DNA of 64,000 nucleotides from Doryteuthis pealeii (GCA_023376005.1 CM042180.1:49790008-49854007); one strand, 5' to 3'. Positions 1 to 10,340 are shown, counted from the first letter of the stretch. A program made the numbers and translations. The notes: a model not told the origin generated them from the letters alone.

Positions 1-151
1 TGAGGGTGCGTGTGAAACACAGAGAGACAGAGACAGAGAGATAGATAGATAGATATATAGATAGATAGATAGAGACAGAGAAAGAGAGAGAGAATAAGAG
101 AGGGAGGGAAACAGAGACAGAGACTGATAGAGTGTGTGTGTGAGAGAGAGT

Positions 152-205
<54 letters not shown>

Positions 206-215
206 CGGGGAGGAA
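1..215. repeat. GA/GATA-rich simple repeat
   Basis: Imperfect (GATA)n and (GA)n with GT interruptions end in a G-run near 200. No coding or element signal is visible. Its partner, if any, lies beyond the right end of the window. Confidence 0.9.
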
Positions 216-299
216 GACAGAGAAAAAGCGAAGATGGAATGGGTAAAATATCCTTGGTTGTGTTTGCCTTAATATGTCGGAGGTAATTTTTCTTTAGGC

Positions 300-460
300 T
301 TTATCATGTCCATGACAATCTCTCGCTAACCACCCCTATGACTTATTGACCCCCCGGAGGTCTTCCGCACAGCATACTGTATCCGCACATGCCTGGTCAA
401 TTGTAGGCCCACACTTGTATGACCACTTGCCGGTTTCCACAAACTAATAACCACAGTTTG
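300..460 (-). pseudogene. RTE-like LINE 3' tail fragment
   Basis: Read on the minus strand this short piece resembles the last third of the LINE tails at 58335-58785 and 3123-3545. It holds the stretch covering the conserved GRP block, the Cys-rich segment and the bipartite end, as seen from the shared words CTGTATCCGCACA and CCGGAGGTCTTCCGCACAG in complement. It is strongly decayed and has no frame. Sequence from 461 to 720 shows nothing recognisable. Confidence 0.45.
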
Positions 461-719
461 GGCTACAGACTTATTGATGCAGTCTCTTATACATTTTTAT
501 CTATATTTGCTTTTGGAGTCATTCGGATATTTGACGACTTTAGTTATTCTTCTAGACATAATTAAGAAATACCATTATCATGTTTATTATCATGGTAATT
601 AAATGTTACCGCTATTGTAAAATATCTCATTATATCTATGGAAGCACCAATGCGTATATTAACATCACCAATGGCTATAAAGTCAGTCAATGATAAATCT
701 TTTAGCGAGAAGACATCTT

Positions 720-1270
720 GTGTTTAATTAAATCTCAGTAGTACGTTGACTTAAGATTTTATTTTGTTCCGCTCGTAATTCAATTTCCTCGTATATCAAA
801 TCAATTTTCCCTATTGAAATAAACTGCAATGCCATTAATCCGTCCCAGCCCATATGCAGTGTTACCTTGACTTAAGATTTTATTTCGTTCCGTTCGTAAG
901 CCTATTACCTCGTATATCAAATTAATTTTCCCCATTGAAATAAATTGAGATGACATTAATCCATTCCAGCCGACTCATATGAAGTGGTACCTTGACTTAA
1001 ACGTTTATTTCGTTCCGGTCGTAACTCAATTACCTCGCATATCAAATTAATGTTCCCTATTGAAATAAACTGAAATGCCATTAATCCATTCCAGCCCACT
1101 CATATGCAGTGTTAACTTGACTTAAGAGTTTATTTCGTTCATCTCGTAAGCCAATTTCCTCGTATATCAAATCAATTTTCCCCTTTGAAATCAACTGACA
1201 TGTCATTAATCCGTCCCAGCCCACTATATACAGTGATACCTTGATTAAAAGTTTATTTTGTTCCTCTCGT
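720..1270. repeat. About 125-bp tandem repeat, 4-5 units
   Basis: The word CCTCGTATATCAAAT recurs near 788, 908, 1033 and 1159, giving spacings of 120-126 bp. Each unit also holds CATTAATCC and TTATTTCGTTCC words. The same array is at the opposite end of the inverted repeat (63395-64000). A lone related unit is near 49117-49200. No coding potential is apparent. Confidence 0.88.
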
Positions 1271-1790
1271 AACGGTTTCTGATGTGAGCAAAAAACCTGC
1301 ATTTCATGAATAAGTATAACAGTTAAAGGTGTTTGACATGTATCACAATGTGGTGGTTGTTCTTATTTGAGTATATAGGAGTGTGTGACTAATGCGTAAT
1401 CGGGACACAATGATTTGTTCGTTTCTAGACTTTCTTAAAGCTGGTCTCCTGTCTCCCAAAGTGGGTTTGATTAGGAAGAGATGATTGTGGATATTGTTAT
1501 TCCAGCATTCTTGTCATTTTGTATGAAGGAATCTATAAATTTTAGGTTTCAGATCAGTATATGAAATCTTGACTTTGTTGGGGATCAAATCTAGAGCCGA
1601 TTTAGTTGCAGAGTCAGCTCTTTCATTCCCACTCACACCAATGTGGCTTGTGATCCAGCATATCATAATCTCCTTAGAATTAGACATTGAGTCTGGTGTA
1701 TTCTGGAGTCTAATGAGGAGAGGGTATTCCAGTTTTTATTTTAATTTCTTAATGATAGTAGGATAGAGAGCGAGTCGGAGAAGATGATAA
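1271..1790 (-). pseudogene. Jockey-superfamily LINE pol: RNase H and C-terminal fragment
   Basis: The minus strand encodes a piece of an RNase H-like domain with the signature ITSHIGVSGNERADSAAK, which holds the H..G..GNE.AD core typical of Jockey/CR1-type non-LTR polymerases. It is followed by the family's C-terminal segment (LGDRRPALRKSRNEQIIVSR, then RIGHT). It is 3'-terminal debris: the reverse transcriptase and endonuclease are missing. In the mirrored copy (62870-63395) one Trp codon is a stop and the last zinc-binding segment is frameshifted. It abuts the 125-bp array, whose first unit is fused to its 3' end. It cannot encode an active enzyme. Confidence 0.85.
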
Positions 1791-2640
1791 ATTTTTGTTG
1801 TTATTTTAAGAGATGATATCAATTACTAGATGCTGGAATGGCTGGCAATTCCTGGATGTTTAGAGTCTGGAACCCAACTTGGGGTACTGGAGATATCTTT
1901 CCTTGTACAATTTAGAGTCTTTAGTAATAACACAAGGCCTCTTCTTTTTCTCGTTAGATTTTTATTTTTCCCAAGTCACAGCAGCCGAGAGCACGTCTAG
2001 CTCTTTCAACTCCTAATGCCAAACTTTATTCAATATTCTCACCTCTCACACCTCCTCTCTCTCACTTTGCCACGTCTCATCACTCATACAATAGGAACAT
2101 GCTATGTGGCATTGATGATTCATCATTAAACTTTTCCATTCTCATCTAACACATAATTCTTGCTAAAATCTTTTCAATGCTAATTTATATATGAGCTTAC
2201 ACTCATGGCTACACCCTCCATGAGGCTACACTCGTAATCAAATCAATTTTCCCCATTGGAATAAACATACATACCATTGATCCCCCAAATGGGATCACCT
2301 GTTGGTTGTGGCTGGAGATCTGTGTGTTACATAATCATTAGATACCTAATGATTATGACAATAGTGTAGAAATCATATTAGTGCAGCTGATGGCCTTGAG
2401 GGTGAGTGACGGCGCTTGACCTCGATCTCACCTTGCGTTCTGGGGATGGAACGTGAGAACGGAAGGCAATAGAAGCCCCTTCCGATTTAAGGTGTAAGCA
2501 ACTCAGTCAGTCAGTTAGACAGTTAGAACCTAGAAGCGAAGCTAGCAAGATGTGAGTCTCACTGCGTGATTGTCTGGTCTGGGGTTCTACGAATAAAGTA
2601 ACATCATCGTAAATCGAAGTCTTGTTGTTATTACTAAAAG
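1791..2640. other. Non-coding repeat-derived stretch shared by both arms
   Basis: No frame of note. Two inverted occurrences of the word TTGTTATTACTAAA-like sequence (about 1918-1935 in complement, and about 2622-2640) suggest ends of one repeat family. A similar end recurs near 49640. AATAAA lies shortly upstream of the second, as in a retroelement 3' end. The partner is 62040-62870. Confidence 0.5.
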
Positions 2641-2943
2641 CTAACAATAGTACAGGGCTTCTGATAAGCAGTGATCCCTGACAGAGACCAGACCCGGAAT
2701 CCCCAGATAAGAAAGACCAGACCTATAGAAGATATAGCAGACCAAGATAGAAGATATACCAGATCCGGCCAGAAGAACAGACGACAGAGTAAGACGTAAG
2801 AAAGTATGTAACCTATAGATATATAGTGCCGGTAAAGAGGTATATAACATATACCTATTTGGTACCGTCAAAGAAAAGGCACTATGCAACATGTGAAGCT
2901 TATAGACGAGACCCTGGTAGCTGAGCAGTCCCTGACCTGCCAT
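2641..2943 (-). CDS. Hypothetical 100-residue frame in a repeat
   Basis: An open minus-strand frame of 100 codons runs from ATG at 2943 to a stop at 2641. The mirrored frame at 61715-62017 is also open, with only a handful of amino-acid differences. The product would be hydrophobic and rich in Leu, Tyr and Ser with no recognised domain. Part of the underlying DNA recurs in diverged form near 49660-49760, where the frame is not kept, so this is probably repeat sequence rather than a gene. Arm-to-arm conservation is expected from recent duplication and does not by itself show selection. Confidence 0.2.
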   Translation of the reverse strand: MAGQGLLSYQGLVYKLHMLHSAFSLTVPNRYMLYTSLPALYIYRLHTFLRLTLSSVLLAGSGISSILVCYIFYRSGLSYLGIPGLVSVRDHCLSEALYYC

Positions 2944-2949
2944 CTTCCA

Positions 2950-3115
2950 TTTTGCCCCTTACTCAGGTTAAGCAGGTGGTCAGAGAGACACCCCTACGAT
3001 CAATCAGCTGGGCATGCCAAGCGCTTCAACTATATGAATGTCTCGACTCTATTCTGATTATGGCAACTCTAACCATTTTTATGTGCTAGAAGGCGGTAGT
3101 TGAGGGTTTTGTATT
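2950..3115. repeat. Recurrent repeat ending in the word CCTTCTAGCACATA (in complement)
   Basis: This block, holding GATCAATCAGCTGGGCATGC and a complement of CCTTCTAGCACATA, recurs in diverged form at 3910-4045, 53215-53370, 60605-60760 and 61555-61700. It sits next to LINE tails in several places and may be part of one composite element. No coding capacity. Confidence 0.6.
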
Positions 3116-3122
3116 TTTCGTG

Positions 3123-3545
3123 TCAGTGCTGCTGTACGGCTGCACCACTTGGACCCTAACGAAGCGCCTAGATAATAAACTAGATGGGAGCTGCACAAGA
3201 ACGCGGCGCGTGATCCTAAACAAAACGTGGAAACAACACCCCACGAGAAAATAGCTGTACGATCACCAGCCCCATATCACCCAAACCATTCGAGTAAGAT
3301 GGACAAGACACATAGGACACTGCCGGAGAAGCAAGGACGAACTCATAAGTGACGTCCTACAGTGGAAGCCAGCACATAGGCACGCCAGTGTGGGTCGGCC
3401 AGCAAATAGGTACATTGATCAGCTCTGTACGGACACTAGATGCTGCGCAGAGAACCTCGCGAGAACAATGAGTGATAGAGACAGTTGGAGAGAGATTGTT
3501 ATCCGTGCTAATAGCGTGACATGATGATGATGATGATGAGTGTCC
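3123..3545 (+). pseudogene. RTE-like LINE reverse-transcriptase C-terminal tail
   Basis: The plus strand translates to SVLLYGCTTWTLTKRLDNKL, then a stretch resembling RRSKDELISDVLQWKPAHR, a GRP motif, IDQLCTDT and a DRDSWREI ending. This is the well-known C-terminal region of RTE-type non-LTR polymerases, downstream of the palm domain. One in-frame stop lies near the middle, and everything upstream is missing. The 3' end is a TGA/ATG trinucleotide run (about 3521-3540), the usual tail of such elements. The mirrored copy is 61120-61545. A second, oppositely oriented tail is at 5245-5680. Confidence 0.85.
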
Positions 3546-3910
3546 TGCTTGTAACGTTAAACTCAAAAAATCACTACGTGAACTCTCCTGCTATCTTTTG
3601 TTTGTGAACTAAACCTGAGACTAGTACTGGGTACTTTTGCAATAGGGAAAATACCAAGAAAATTTAGCACAGCCGTGGGGGAAATTCCGTTGGCAAAGTG
3701 TTAGTATTTTAATACAAAGACCTAGAAATGTGCTTTTAAGAATTTCTTTTTTTCTTTCGGACGAAAACAATTAAGTTTTACAGAAAGAAACTGTGCTGGA
3801 ATAATATAAAGACGTCGACACGGGAATCCTTTTTTAATAAAAAAGATAATTTCATAATGACGATTTAACAATAAAAAGGAAATTGCTAAGATCGTTTTAT
3901 TAATAAGAAA
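3541..3910. repeat. Repeat copy carrying the empty site of the miniature LTR element
   Basis: This is a paralogue of the DNA flanking the LTR element (4050-4203 plus 4937-5010). At 3675-3679 it has a single GTGGG followed by GGAAATTCCG, where the other copy has GTGGG, element, GTGGG. The downstream part (3745-3910) resembles 5683-5815. Confidence 0.75.
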
Positions 3911-4203
3911 AAGGCTAGACGAGCGGTCAGAGAGATCCCCCTCCGATCAATTTGCTTGGCGCGCCAAGCCCTAACAATTATATGATTGTCTCGACATTAT
4001 TGCCATTATGGCAACCTTGGTCCTTTTATGTGCTAGAAGTCGGTAGTTGAGGGTCTTGTGTTCTGTTTATGACGTTAAACTAAACTAAAATACTACGTGA
4101 AAAACTCCTGCTATCATTTGTTTGTGTGGGAACCAAGCTCGAGTCTGGTACTTGATCCCTTTGCCACAGAGAAAAATACCAAGAAAATTGGTAAAAGTGT
4201 GGG
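3910..4203. repeat. Second repeat copy flanking the LTR element, with left target-site duplication
   Basis: It resembles 2950-3115 followed by 3541-3675, so the same composite repeat occurs twice in a row. The last five bases, 4199-4203, are GTGGG and match 4937-4941 on the far side of the LTR element. Confidence 0.7.
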
Positions 4204-4321
4204 TGTAGAGATAGAGGACGTCCGTTTAGAGGTACACCGGTAGTAAAGCACCGGTAACTCGGGCGATCCTATAAATAACAAACCTCTCGTTCGTAGTGGT
4301 CTCATTCTGGCCAACAATATA
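4204..4321 (+). repeat. 5' LTR (118 bp)
   Basis: It starts TGTAGAGATAG and ends CCAACAATATA, directly followed by TGGCGC. A TATA-like word (CCTATAAATAAC, near 4268-4279) could serve as core promoter. It differs from the 3' LTR at roughly fifteen positions, which implies an old insertion. Confidence 0.88.
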
Positions 4322-4341
4322 TGGCGCTGCGGGCAGGATCG
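4322..4341 (+). promoter_or_regulatory. Putative primer-binding site
   Basis: TGGCGCTGCGGGCAGGATCG follows the 5' LTR without spacer. It begins with TGG, the complement of a tRNA CCA end. The mirrored copy reads TGGCGCCGCGG at the same place. The tRNA used was not identified. Confidence 0.65.
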
Positions 4342-4369
4342 GAAGGACACCTACCAGAATGTTGAATCT

Positions 4370-4561
4370 TTGCGCACCACTGATTTAAAGTTAGCTGAAA
4401 TGGCTTCAGGACAAAGCAGTAACGAAAAATACCTGCAACTCGTACAGCAGTTAATTGAACTGCTGCGCGAAAATATTACCTGTTGTAGACACACCGGATT
4501 ATGCACCCGAACAATTAAACCCACAACCACCCCCACACATACCAAGGCCCATCGAAAATGA
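4370..4561 (+). pseudogene. Short 5' frame of the LTR element, gag-like position
   Basis: This frame includes MASGQSSNEKYLQLVQQLIE, a helical N-terminal segment in the position where gag begins. It runs out of frame after about 35 codons of sensible composition. The mirrored arm has the same break, so the defect predates arm divergence. It probably continues in the +1 frame as the next entry. No nucleocapsid zinc knuckle is present. Confidence 0.45.
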
Positions 4562-4829
4562 ATCTCCAAGCGACCTGCCTGAAATGATGGAGGTAGATTT
4601 GACAGATGATAACGAGATGGCGACAGACCACATTGATATGGAAGTGGAAGAAAACCAACACAAACCAGCGAGCCCAATTCTACGGCGTAGCACGAGGGCA
4701 ACACGACCCCCAAGACCACTGTCCCCTACAATGCGAGGACCGAAGCATGATTACGCGGAGTCATCCCGACGAGTGACCACAAAACAGGGGCACTGTGGTC
4801 ATAGAAGGGGGGGGGGCATGTGGAGATAG
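4455..4829 (+). pseudogene. 3' frame of the LTR element, acidic then RRSTR-type tail
   Basis: The frame reads through Pro-rich sequence, an acidic block (MMEVDLTDDNEMATDHIDME) and then SPILRRSTRATRPPRPLSP. The RRSTR..RPP motif is common at the C-terminus of Gypsy-type Pol. It runs into the polypurine tract, as a true 3' coding end would. It seems to be the leftover last exon-free end of pol joined to a gag start after internal deletion. In the mirror copy (59886-60218, minus) the frame is open with about 12 substitutions. Confidence 0.55.
4803..4818 (+). promoter_or_regulatory. Polypurine tract
   Basis: A run of AGAAGGGGGGGGGG followed by CA lies immediately 5' of the 3' LTR, where plus-strand priming takes place in LTR elements. 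Confidence 0.75.
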
Positions 4830-4936
4830 AGGACGTCCGTTTAGAGGGACATCGGTGGGAGAACACCGGCAACTGGGGCGGTCCTATACATAACGAATCC
4901 CTCGTTCGTGGTGGTCTCATTCTGGCCAACAATATA
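4819..4936 (+). repeat. 3' LTR (118 bp)
   Basis: It starts TGTGGAGATAG and ends CCAACAATATA, and is followed at 4937-4941 by the second GTGGG. Its length equals that of the 5' LTR exactly. Confidence 0.88.
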
Positions 4937-5240
4937 GTGGGGGAAATCTGGTAGGCAAAGAGTTTATATAATAATACAAATACCTATAAATATGGTTTTA
5001 TTTTGTAGATAAGAATTGATACCCCTCTAAAATAGAATGGACTGTTCTATGTTCAATAAAGACGATTGACGATTTATCCTCGGGGCCCTGTCTTTCCTAG
5101 CGAGACCAGCTATTCGACTGTTCACTCATTATTGTACGTTACCAAATAAACTCTTTTGATTGTAAGTTACGTTTCAAGTTATTATTTAACATAACCACTC
5201 TCTGTAACCTTACAATATTTTAAGAATTTTTGTCTTTTTC
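4937..5240. other. Flank with empty Helitron site at 4980/4981
   Basis: Repeat-derived flank. Between A4980 and T4981 (ATACAAA then TACCTATA) the mirrored arm carries the 652-bp insertion at 59041-59692. No gene signal is seen in the rest. Confidence 0.8.
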
Positions 5241-5244
5241 ATCA

Positions 5245-5685
5245 TCATCATCCTCATGTCGCGCTGCCAGCGCGGATATCCATGACAATCTCTCTCCATC
5301 CGTCCCCATCGCTCATCATTCTCGGGAGGTCCTCTATGTAGCATCCTGTATCCGCACAGAGTTGATCAATGTATGTCTTCGCTGGTCGGCCCACGCTGGC
5401 TTGTCCATGTGCTGGCTTCCACAGGAGAACGTCACTTATGAGTTCGTCCTTGCTTCTCCAGCAGTGTCCCGCGTGTCTTGTCCGTCTTACTCGGATGGGT
5501 TAGGTGATATGTGGCAGGTGGCCGTACAGCTGTTTTCTCGTAGGGTGTTGTTTCCACGTCTTGTTCAGGATCACCCGCAGCATTTTTGCGCAGCTCTCAT
5601 CTAGTTCATTCTCTAGTCGCTTAGTTAGGGTCCAGGTGGTGCAGCCATACAGCAGCACTGATACGACAACGGCCTGGAAGAGATG
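5245..5685 (-). pseudogene. RTE-like LINE tail, opposite orientation
   Basis: On the minus strand this encodes the same C-terminal region as 3123-3545: LLYGCTTWTL, TRHAGHCWRSKDEL-like sequence, a GRP block and a final trinucleotide ATG/TGA run (complement of CATCATCATCATCCTCATG, near 5238-5256). Frameshifts break it. The mirror copy is 58335-58785. The plus-strand frames here are only antisense of this element. Confidence 0.83.
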
Positions 5686-6060
5686 AAAACAATTATGTTT
5701 TACAGAAATAAACTGTGCTGGAATAATATATAGAAGTCTAGAAGTAATTTCTTTTTTAATAAAAAAAATAATTTTATAATGGCGATTAGATAATAGAAAG
5801 GAAATTGTTCAGAGTGTCAACGATTGACATTAAAGAAATCAGAAGTTGGAATATTTGACGAGGCTTCAGAAGATTTAATATCAAAATCCCCCAAAATTAA
5901 TGGAGGAAGATGAAGCGTTGTGAATAGTTAATAGGCTGTCAAAAAAAAAATCAAATAAAACCAGAGGGGGGAACATCAAATCCAATAACTTCTTTGCGAA
6001 TTGAAATTGCTAAGATCGTTTTATTAATGAGAAAAAATGAGGCAATTGGCAGTGACATGC
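5686..6060. repeat. Repeat paralogous to 3745-3910
   Basis: It holds the words AACTGTGCTGGAATAATAT and AAATTGCTAAGATCGTTTTA found also at 3785 and 3885. AT-rich, no coding signal. Confidence 0.6.
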
Positions 6061-7870
6061 ATTGGTAAAATCGCGAAAAGAATTCCTCTTTCAATAACTT
6101 TCTTTTTAATTTTGGTGGATATAAAAGAAAATTGTTTAGGTTTTTCAAAAAAAAGTATTACTTCTTATGTAGCAAAGCATTTTTATAGTAAAGTCGTTGT
6201 ATATTACACTTTTTTAGTAAAATAATTTTCCAATGCATTTTTAACCTAAAATCATCACTTTTAAAATGAAATTATTATCTAATGTATTTTTATTATAAAA
6301 TCATTGTATTGTGCATTTTTATAGTAAAATCATAGCCCAATGCATTTTTATAGTAAGATCAATGTCTCTAATGCTTTTTTATAGCAAAATCATTGTCCTA
6401 TGCATTTTTATAGTAAAATCATCGTCTAATGCATTTTTATAGTAAAATCATTGTCTAATGCATTTTTATAGTAACATCATTTCCAATGCATTTTTATAGT
6501 AATAATCATTTCTAATGCATTCTCATAGTAATAATCATTTCTAATGAATTCTTATAGTAAAAATCATTGTCCTATGCATTTTTATAGTAAAATCATCGTC
6601 TAATGCATTTTTATAATAAAATCATTGTCCTATGCATTTTTATAGTTAAAATCATTTCCAATGCATCTTTATAGCAAAAATCATTTCCAATGCATTTTTA
6701 TAGTAATAATCATTTCTAATGAATTCTCATAGTAATAATCATTTCTAATGAATTCTTATAGTAAAAATTATTGTCCTATGCATTTTTATAGTAAAATCAT
6801 TGTCTAATTCATTTTTATTGTAACATCTTGAAAAGAATTCCTCTTTCAATAACTTTTTATAATCTTGGGGGAAAATTGTTTAAAGTTTTCAGGTTTTTCA
6901 AAAAAGTATTACTTCTTATAAAGCAAAATATTTTTATAGTAAAGTCGTTGTCTATTACACTTTTATAGTAAAATAATTTTCCAATGCATTTTTATCCTAA
7001 AATCATCGTTCTCTCCACTTTTATCATGAAATTATTATCCTATGCATTTTTATAGTAAAATCATTGTCTAATGCATTTTTATAGTAAAATCATTGTCCTA
7101 TGCATTTTTATAGTGAAATCATTGTCTAATGCATTTTTATAATAAAATCATTGTCTAATGCATTTTTATAGTAAAATCATTGTCCTATGCATTTTTATAG
7201 AAAAATCATCTTCTAATGCATTTTTATAGAAAAAATTGTCCTATGCATTTTTATAGTAACACCATTGTCTAATGCATTTTTATAATAAAATCATTGCCCA
7301 ATGCATTTTTATTATAAAATCATTGTCCTATGCATTTTTATAGTAAAATCATTGTCTAATTCATTTCTTATTGTAACAGCTTGAAAAGAATTCCTCTTTC
7401 AATAACTTTTTTTTTAATTTTGGGGGATATAAAAGAAAATTGTTTAAAGTTTTCAGGTTTTTCAAAAAAAGTATTACTTCTTATGAATCAAATCATTTTT
7501 TTTATAGTAAAGTCGTTGTCTATTACACTTTTATAGTAAAATAATTTTCCAATGCATTTTTATCCTAAAATCATCGTTCACTCTACTTTGATCATGAAAT
7601 TATTATCTAATGTATTTTTATAATAAAATCATTGCCCAATCCATTTTTATTATTAAATCATTGTCCTATGCATTTTTATAGTAAGATCATTGTCTAATGC
7701 ATTTGTATAATAAAATCATTGCCCAATGCATTTTTATTGTAAAATCATTGTCCAGTGCTTTTTTATAGTAAAATCATTGTCCTATGCATTTTTATAGTAA
7801 AATCATTGTCTAATGCATTCTTATAGTAAAATCATTGCCCAATGCATTTTTATTGTAAAATCATTGGTTT
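6060..7870. repeat. 29-bp minisatellite with a higher-order repeat
   Basis: Dozens of units close to TGCATTTTTATAGTAAAATC plus ATTGTCTAA make a 29-31 bp period. The array is interrupted three times (about 6068-6260, 6828-7030, 7378-7590) by the same 200-bp segment starting TTGAAAAGAATTCCTCTTTC, so blocks of minisatellite plus spacer were amplified together. The mirrored array (56700-57935) is about 570 bp shorter and has two such spacers. The frame near 7813 is not a gene. Confidence 0.9.
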
Positions 7871-8660
7871 TGGTTACAGACACACAGTTATATAATCTCC
7901 ATTATGATGAGATTTTGTGCAGGCTGATCGCAAAATTAAGTCTACAACCTTTATATTTGTGCACAAATGTCATTTTCAGACTAGTGACGTCAGTGGTGAT
8001 GTTGTTACGGTTAAAGACAGAGAGCTACATAATCGCCATTATAATACAATTTTGTGTATTTGTGCACAAACGTTATTCTGGGACTATTAAAGTGGTCTAG
8101 GAGGACATTAACACTTTTTTTCTTCAAAACTGATTTTGAGAATATAATTTGAATAACTAGGGAAATATTGACGTAGTTTCAGTTACAGACAGACAGTTAC
8201 ATAATCTCAATTAGGATGAGATTTTTGTGCTGGTTGATCGCAAGACTAAGCGTATGGCACTTGTATTTGTGCATAAAGTTCATTTTCAGAAGCTTAGGAC
8301 CTTTCCTTTCCTACAGTTTTTTTTTTATTTGACCTTTATCCCCCTCAATAAACACGGCTTTCATTTTGAATATCTTTTTACACAGAAAACAATCTCTCTC
8401 TTGTGTCGAAAGGAAATAGAATCACGAAAAACGTACTCAAATGTCACAGTGCACGAATTTGTCTGAAGAAAAACCAACCATCCTCCTCCAAAAAAAAAAA
8501 CAAAACAAAAAACAAAAAAACACACGAAAAAAAAACAAAAAAAAAAAAACAAAGAAAAATAGAAAAGTTTAAAGTGTCAAATCAAACAATCTTAATTCTT
8601 TTCGTGAAAGAAAAAATATCCTTTTGTTTCATAAAATTCACAAAATTCGATATTTAAAAA
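7870..8660. repeat. Helitron-family repeat copies and A-rich tract
   Basis: Words GTTACAGACA and ATAATCTCCATTATGATGAG mark the 5'-end signature (in complement) of the repeat family whose complete copy is 59041-59692. Two or three overlapping partial copies are present (about 7865-7970, 8020-8070, 8170-8240). An A-rich low-complexity run fills 8490-8560. Frames here are low-complexity artefacts. Confidence 0.65.
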
Positions 8661-9630
8661 AAAGATAAATAAATTTAAAAAATAAAAGAAATTAACAGAG
8701 ACTTTTTAGAAAACAAAATATTATTGTTTGACGCTAAATCTCTTGTTGACTTGATATTAAAAAAAAAATGTTAATCTTTAAAATACGACTCACATTAAAA
8801 ATTTCCTTTCTTATTTCCTTTCTTAATTATATAACTTTTTCCTATGAAATAACGCTGAACAGGCGTTGTATATCGAACTCTGCTGACTCATACGTTTTTT
8901 TCTATTTATTTAATACGGACACTTGAGACTGGAAATAAATGTTAAAATATTGAATTAGAAGTTTAGTCTTTGAAATAGCTTTAGCAGTTTCAAGAAGAAG
9001 AAAAAAAGGGTATTGAATTATATGTCATGCGTCAAGTAAAAAAAGATGGCGGTTTGAAAATAAAATTTACATAGGAACGCCAGACATGTTTGAGAAATCT
9101 GTTAAAGACAAACGTTAACTGTCAACAGGGAATTGTCCAATCGAATTTAAACACGTCACATTTGTTTCTCTGTTTCTTTGGTTCTTTATTTCTTTAATGC
9201 TCGCTTCCTATTTCTTTTTTATTCATTATATATAGAAAACGCACTCCAGGCGGTCTAAAATTATTTTTTAAAGCTATTGCTTGAGGGGGAGGGAGTTGAA
9301 AATTCAATGTCAGAGGGTCTGTATCATAAATAAGTAAAATAATCAAATTTATTAAATGTTGGTTGTTTTTTTTATTGATTTTAACGGCATATCAACCCGT
9401 CAGGGGTGATATCGTGCCTAACGGTTAGGAAGTAATATATGTCGTGTATTTACATTTATACTTTTTAGTAATTGGTTTTAACAATATGTTAGCATTATTG
9501 GGGATTATGTTGTATGGTATTGATTAGTTTCATGTGTATATTCTATGGTATAATTTTATTTCCCTCAAAAAAGAGAGAATATCCTCCATGTTGACTTTTT
9601 TCAAATCGATCTTTCATATTGTTTGCTTTA
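8660..9630. other. AT-rich sequence shared by both arms, nothing recognised
   Basis: This is the best-conserved non-repetitive segment between the arms (partner about 54970-55920), differing at scattered positions and short indels. I see no frame, promoter or RNA structure. It is useful for measuring arm divergence. Confidence 0.6.
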
Positions 9631-10178
9631 AAATAATGGTTTCTGACGTGAGCAAGAAACCTGCATTCCATGAATAAGTGTTTAACAGTCAAAGTTGTTT
9701 GACATGTTTCCTACAGTGGTTGTTGTTCTTGTTTGAGTATGTATATATTTACCAACCCCTCTGCACGAGCAGGATGTGACACAAGGTCAATTTCTAAAGC
9801 GGAGTTCAACAGGTTTGAATTCAGAGTTTTCCTTCTCCTAGACCGGTTGCCTAACCAAGATTAAAGAGCCTGGTCTGCCCTACTATTTACCCATAGCTGG
9901 AGGGAGAATTGGATTCATACCTTTCCCAAGGGTATTAGCGCTAAGTGAAATGCAATTAGCACGTCCAGGATTTGAACTCGGGGCTACGGGTCCATTTCCC
10001 ATGACTTTAACCATTACACCACGCGCGTCCCTTGTTTGAGTATATAGGAGTGCGTTAGTCTTGCATGATGCGTAATCGGACAAAATGCCTTGTTCCTTCC
10101 TAGATGTTCTTAAAGTTGGTCTCCAGCCTCCCAAAGTGAGTTTGATTAGGAAGAGTTTATTGTGGATGTTGTTATTCC
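9630..10178 (-). pseudogene. Jockey-like LINE C-terminal fragment, split by a SINE
   Basis: The minus strand encodes the same C-terminal segment as 1271-1790: WNNNIHNKLFLIK, TLGGWRPTLRTSRKEQ and, beyond the SINE, a Cys-x-x-Cys segment like that of the mirror copy (CQTPLTVKDLF). The element was present before the arms diverged, because the mirror copy (54680-54960) has the same fragment without the SINE. Confidence 0.82.
9741..10030 (-). mobile_element. tRNA-derived SINE, present in left arm only
   Basis: On the minus strand the head reads GGGACGCGCGTGGTGTAATG with A-box-like GTGTAATGGTTAAAG and B-box-like GAGTTCAAATCC, followed by a roughly 210-bp body and an end near a TA-rich run. It is flanked by a 13-bp duplication CTTGTTTGAGTAT at 9728-9740 and 10031-10043. 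The mirrored arm has a single, one-base-different copy of that target at 54846-54858 and no SINE. Confidence 0.93.
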
Positions 10179-10340
10179 AGTGTTTATTAAATTTATTAAA
10201 GGAGTAAAAATGAAAAAAATAAAACAATCTTAAATTTCTTTCACATTCCTTCTTGAATATCATCAACTCCTTCTCCCATTTTTTTCTTCTCTACTCTCTT
10301 GTGTTAATTTTCTTCTTCCGTCCCTCCTCTTTATATATAT

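Larger units (their letters stand above)
4204..4936 (+). mobile_element. Miniature (TRIM-like) LTR retrotransposon, 733 bp
   Basis: The element has two 118-bp terminal repeats in direct orientation, a putative primer-binding site immediately after the first, a G-rich polypurine tract immediately before the second, and a 5-bp target duplication GTGGG on both sides. The interior is only about 497 bp: it retains a short 5' frame and a 3' remnant but no protease, reverse transcriptase or integrase. Length, short LTRs and lack of pol fit terminal-repeat miniature elements or a deletion derivative moved in trans. The mirrored copy (59737-60466) shows the same structure, and 3675-3679 is an empty paralogous site. 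Confidence 0.9.

Noticed and set aside
4351..4719. 122-codon minus-strand frame in the LTR element
   Set aside because: Antisense shadow of the element's gag/pol remnants, which lie on the other strand between LTR and polypurine tract.
5230..5686. 124-codon frame beginning with Ser runs
   Set aside because: Antisense of the RTE-like LINE tail; the Ser run is the complement of its ATG/TGA tail.
6060..7870. CRISPR-like array of about 30-bp repeats
   Set aside because: Units are contiguous and degenerate without unique spacers, in animal DNA; it is a minisatellite.
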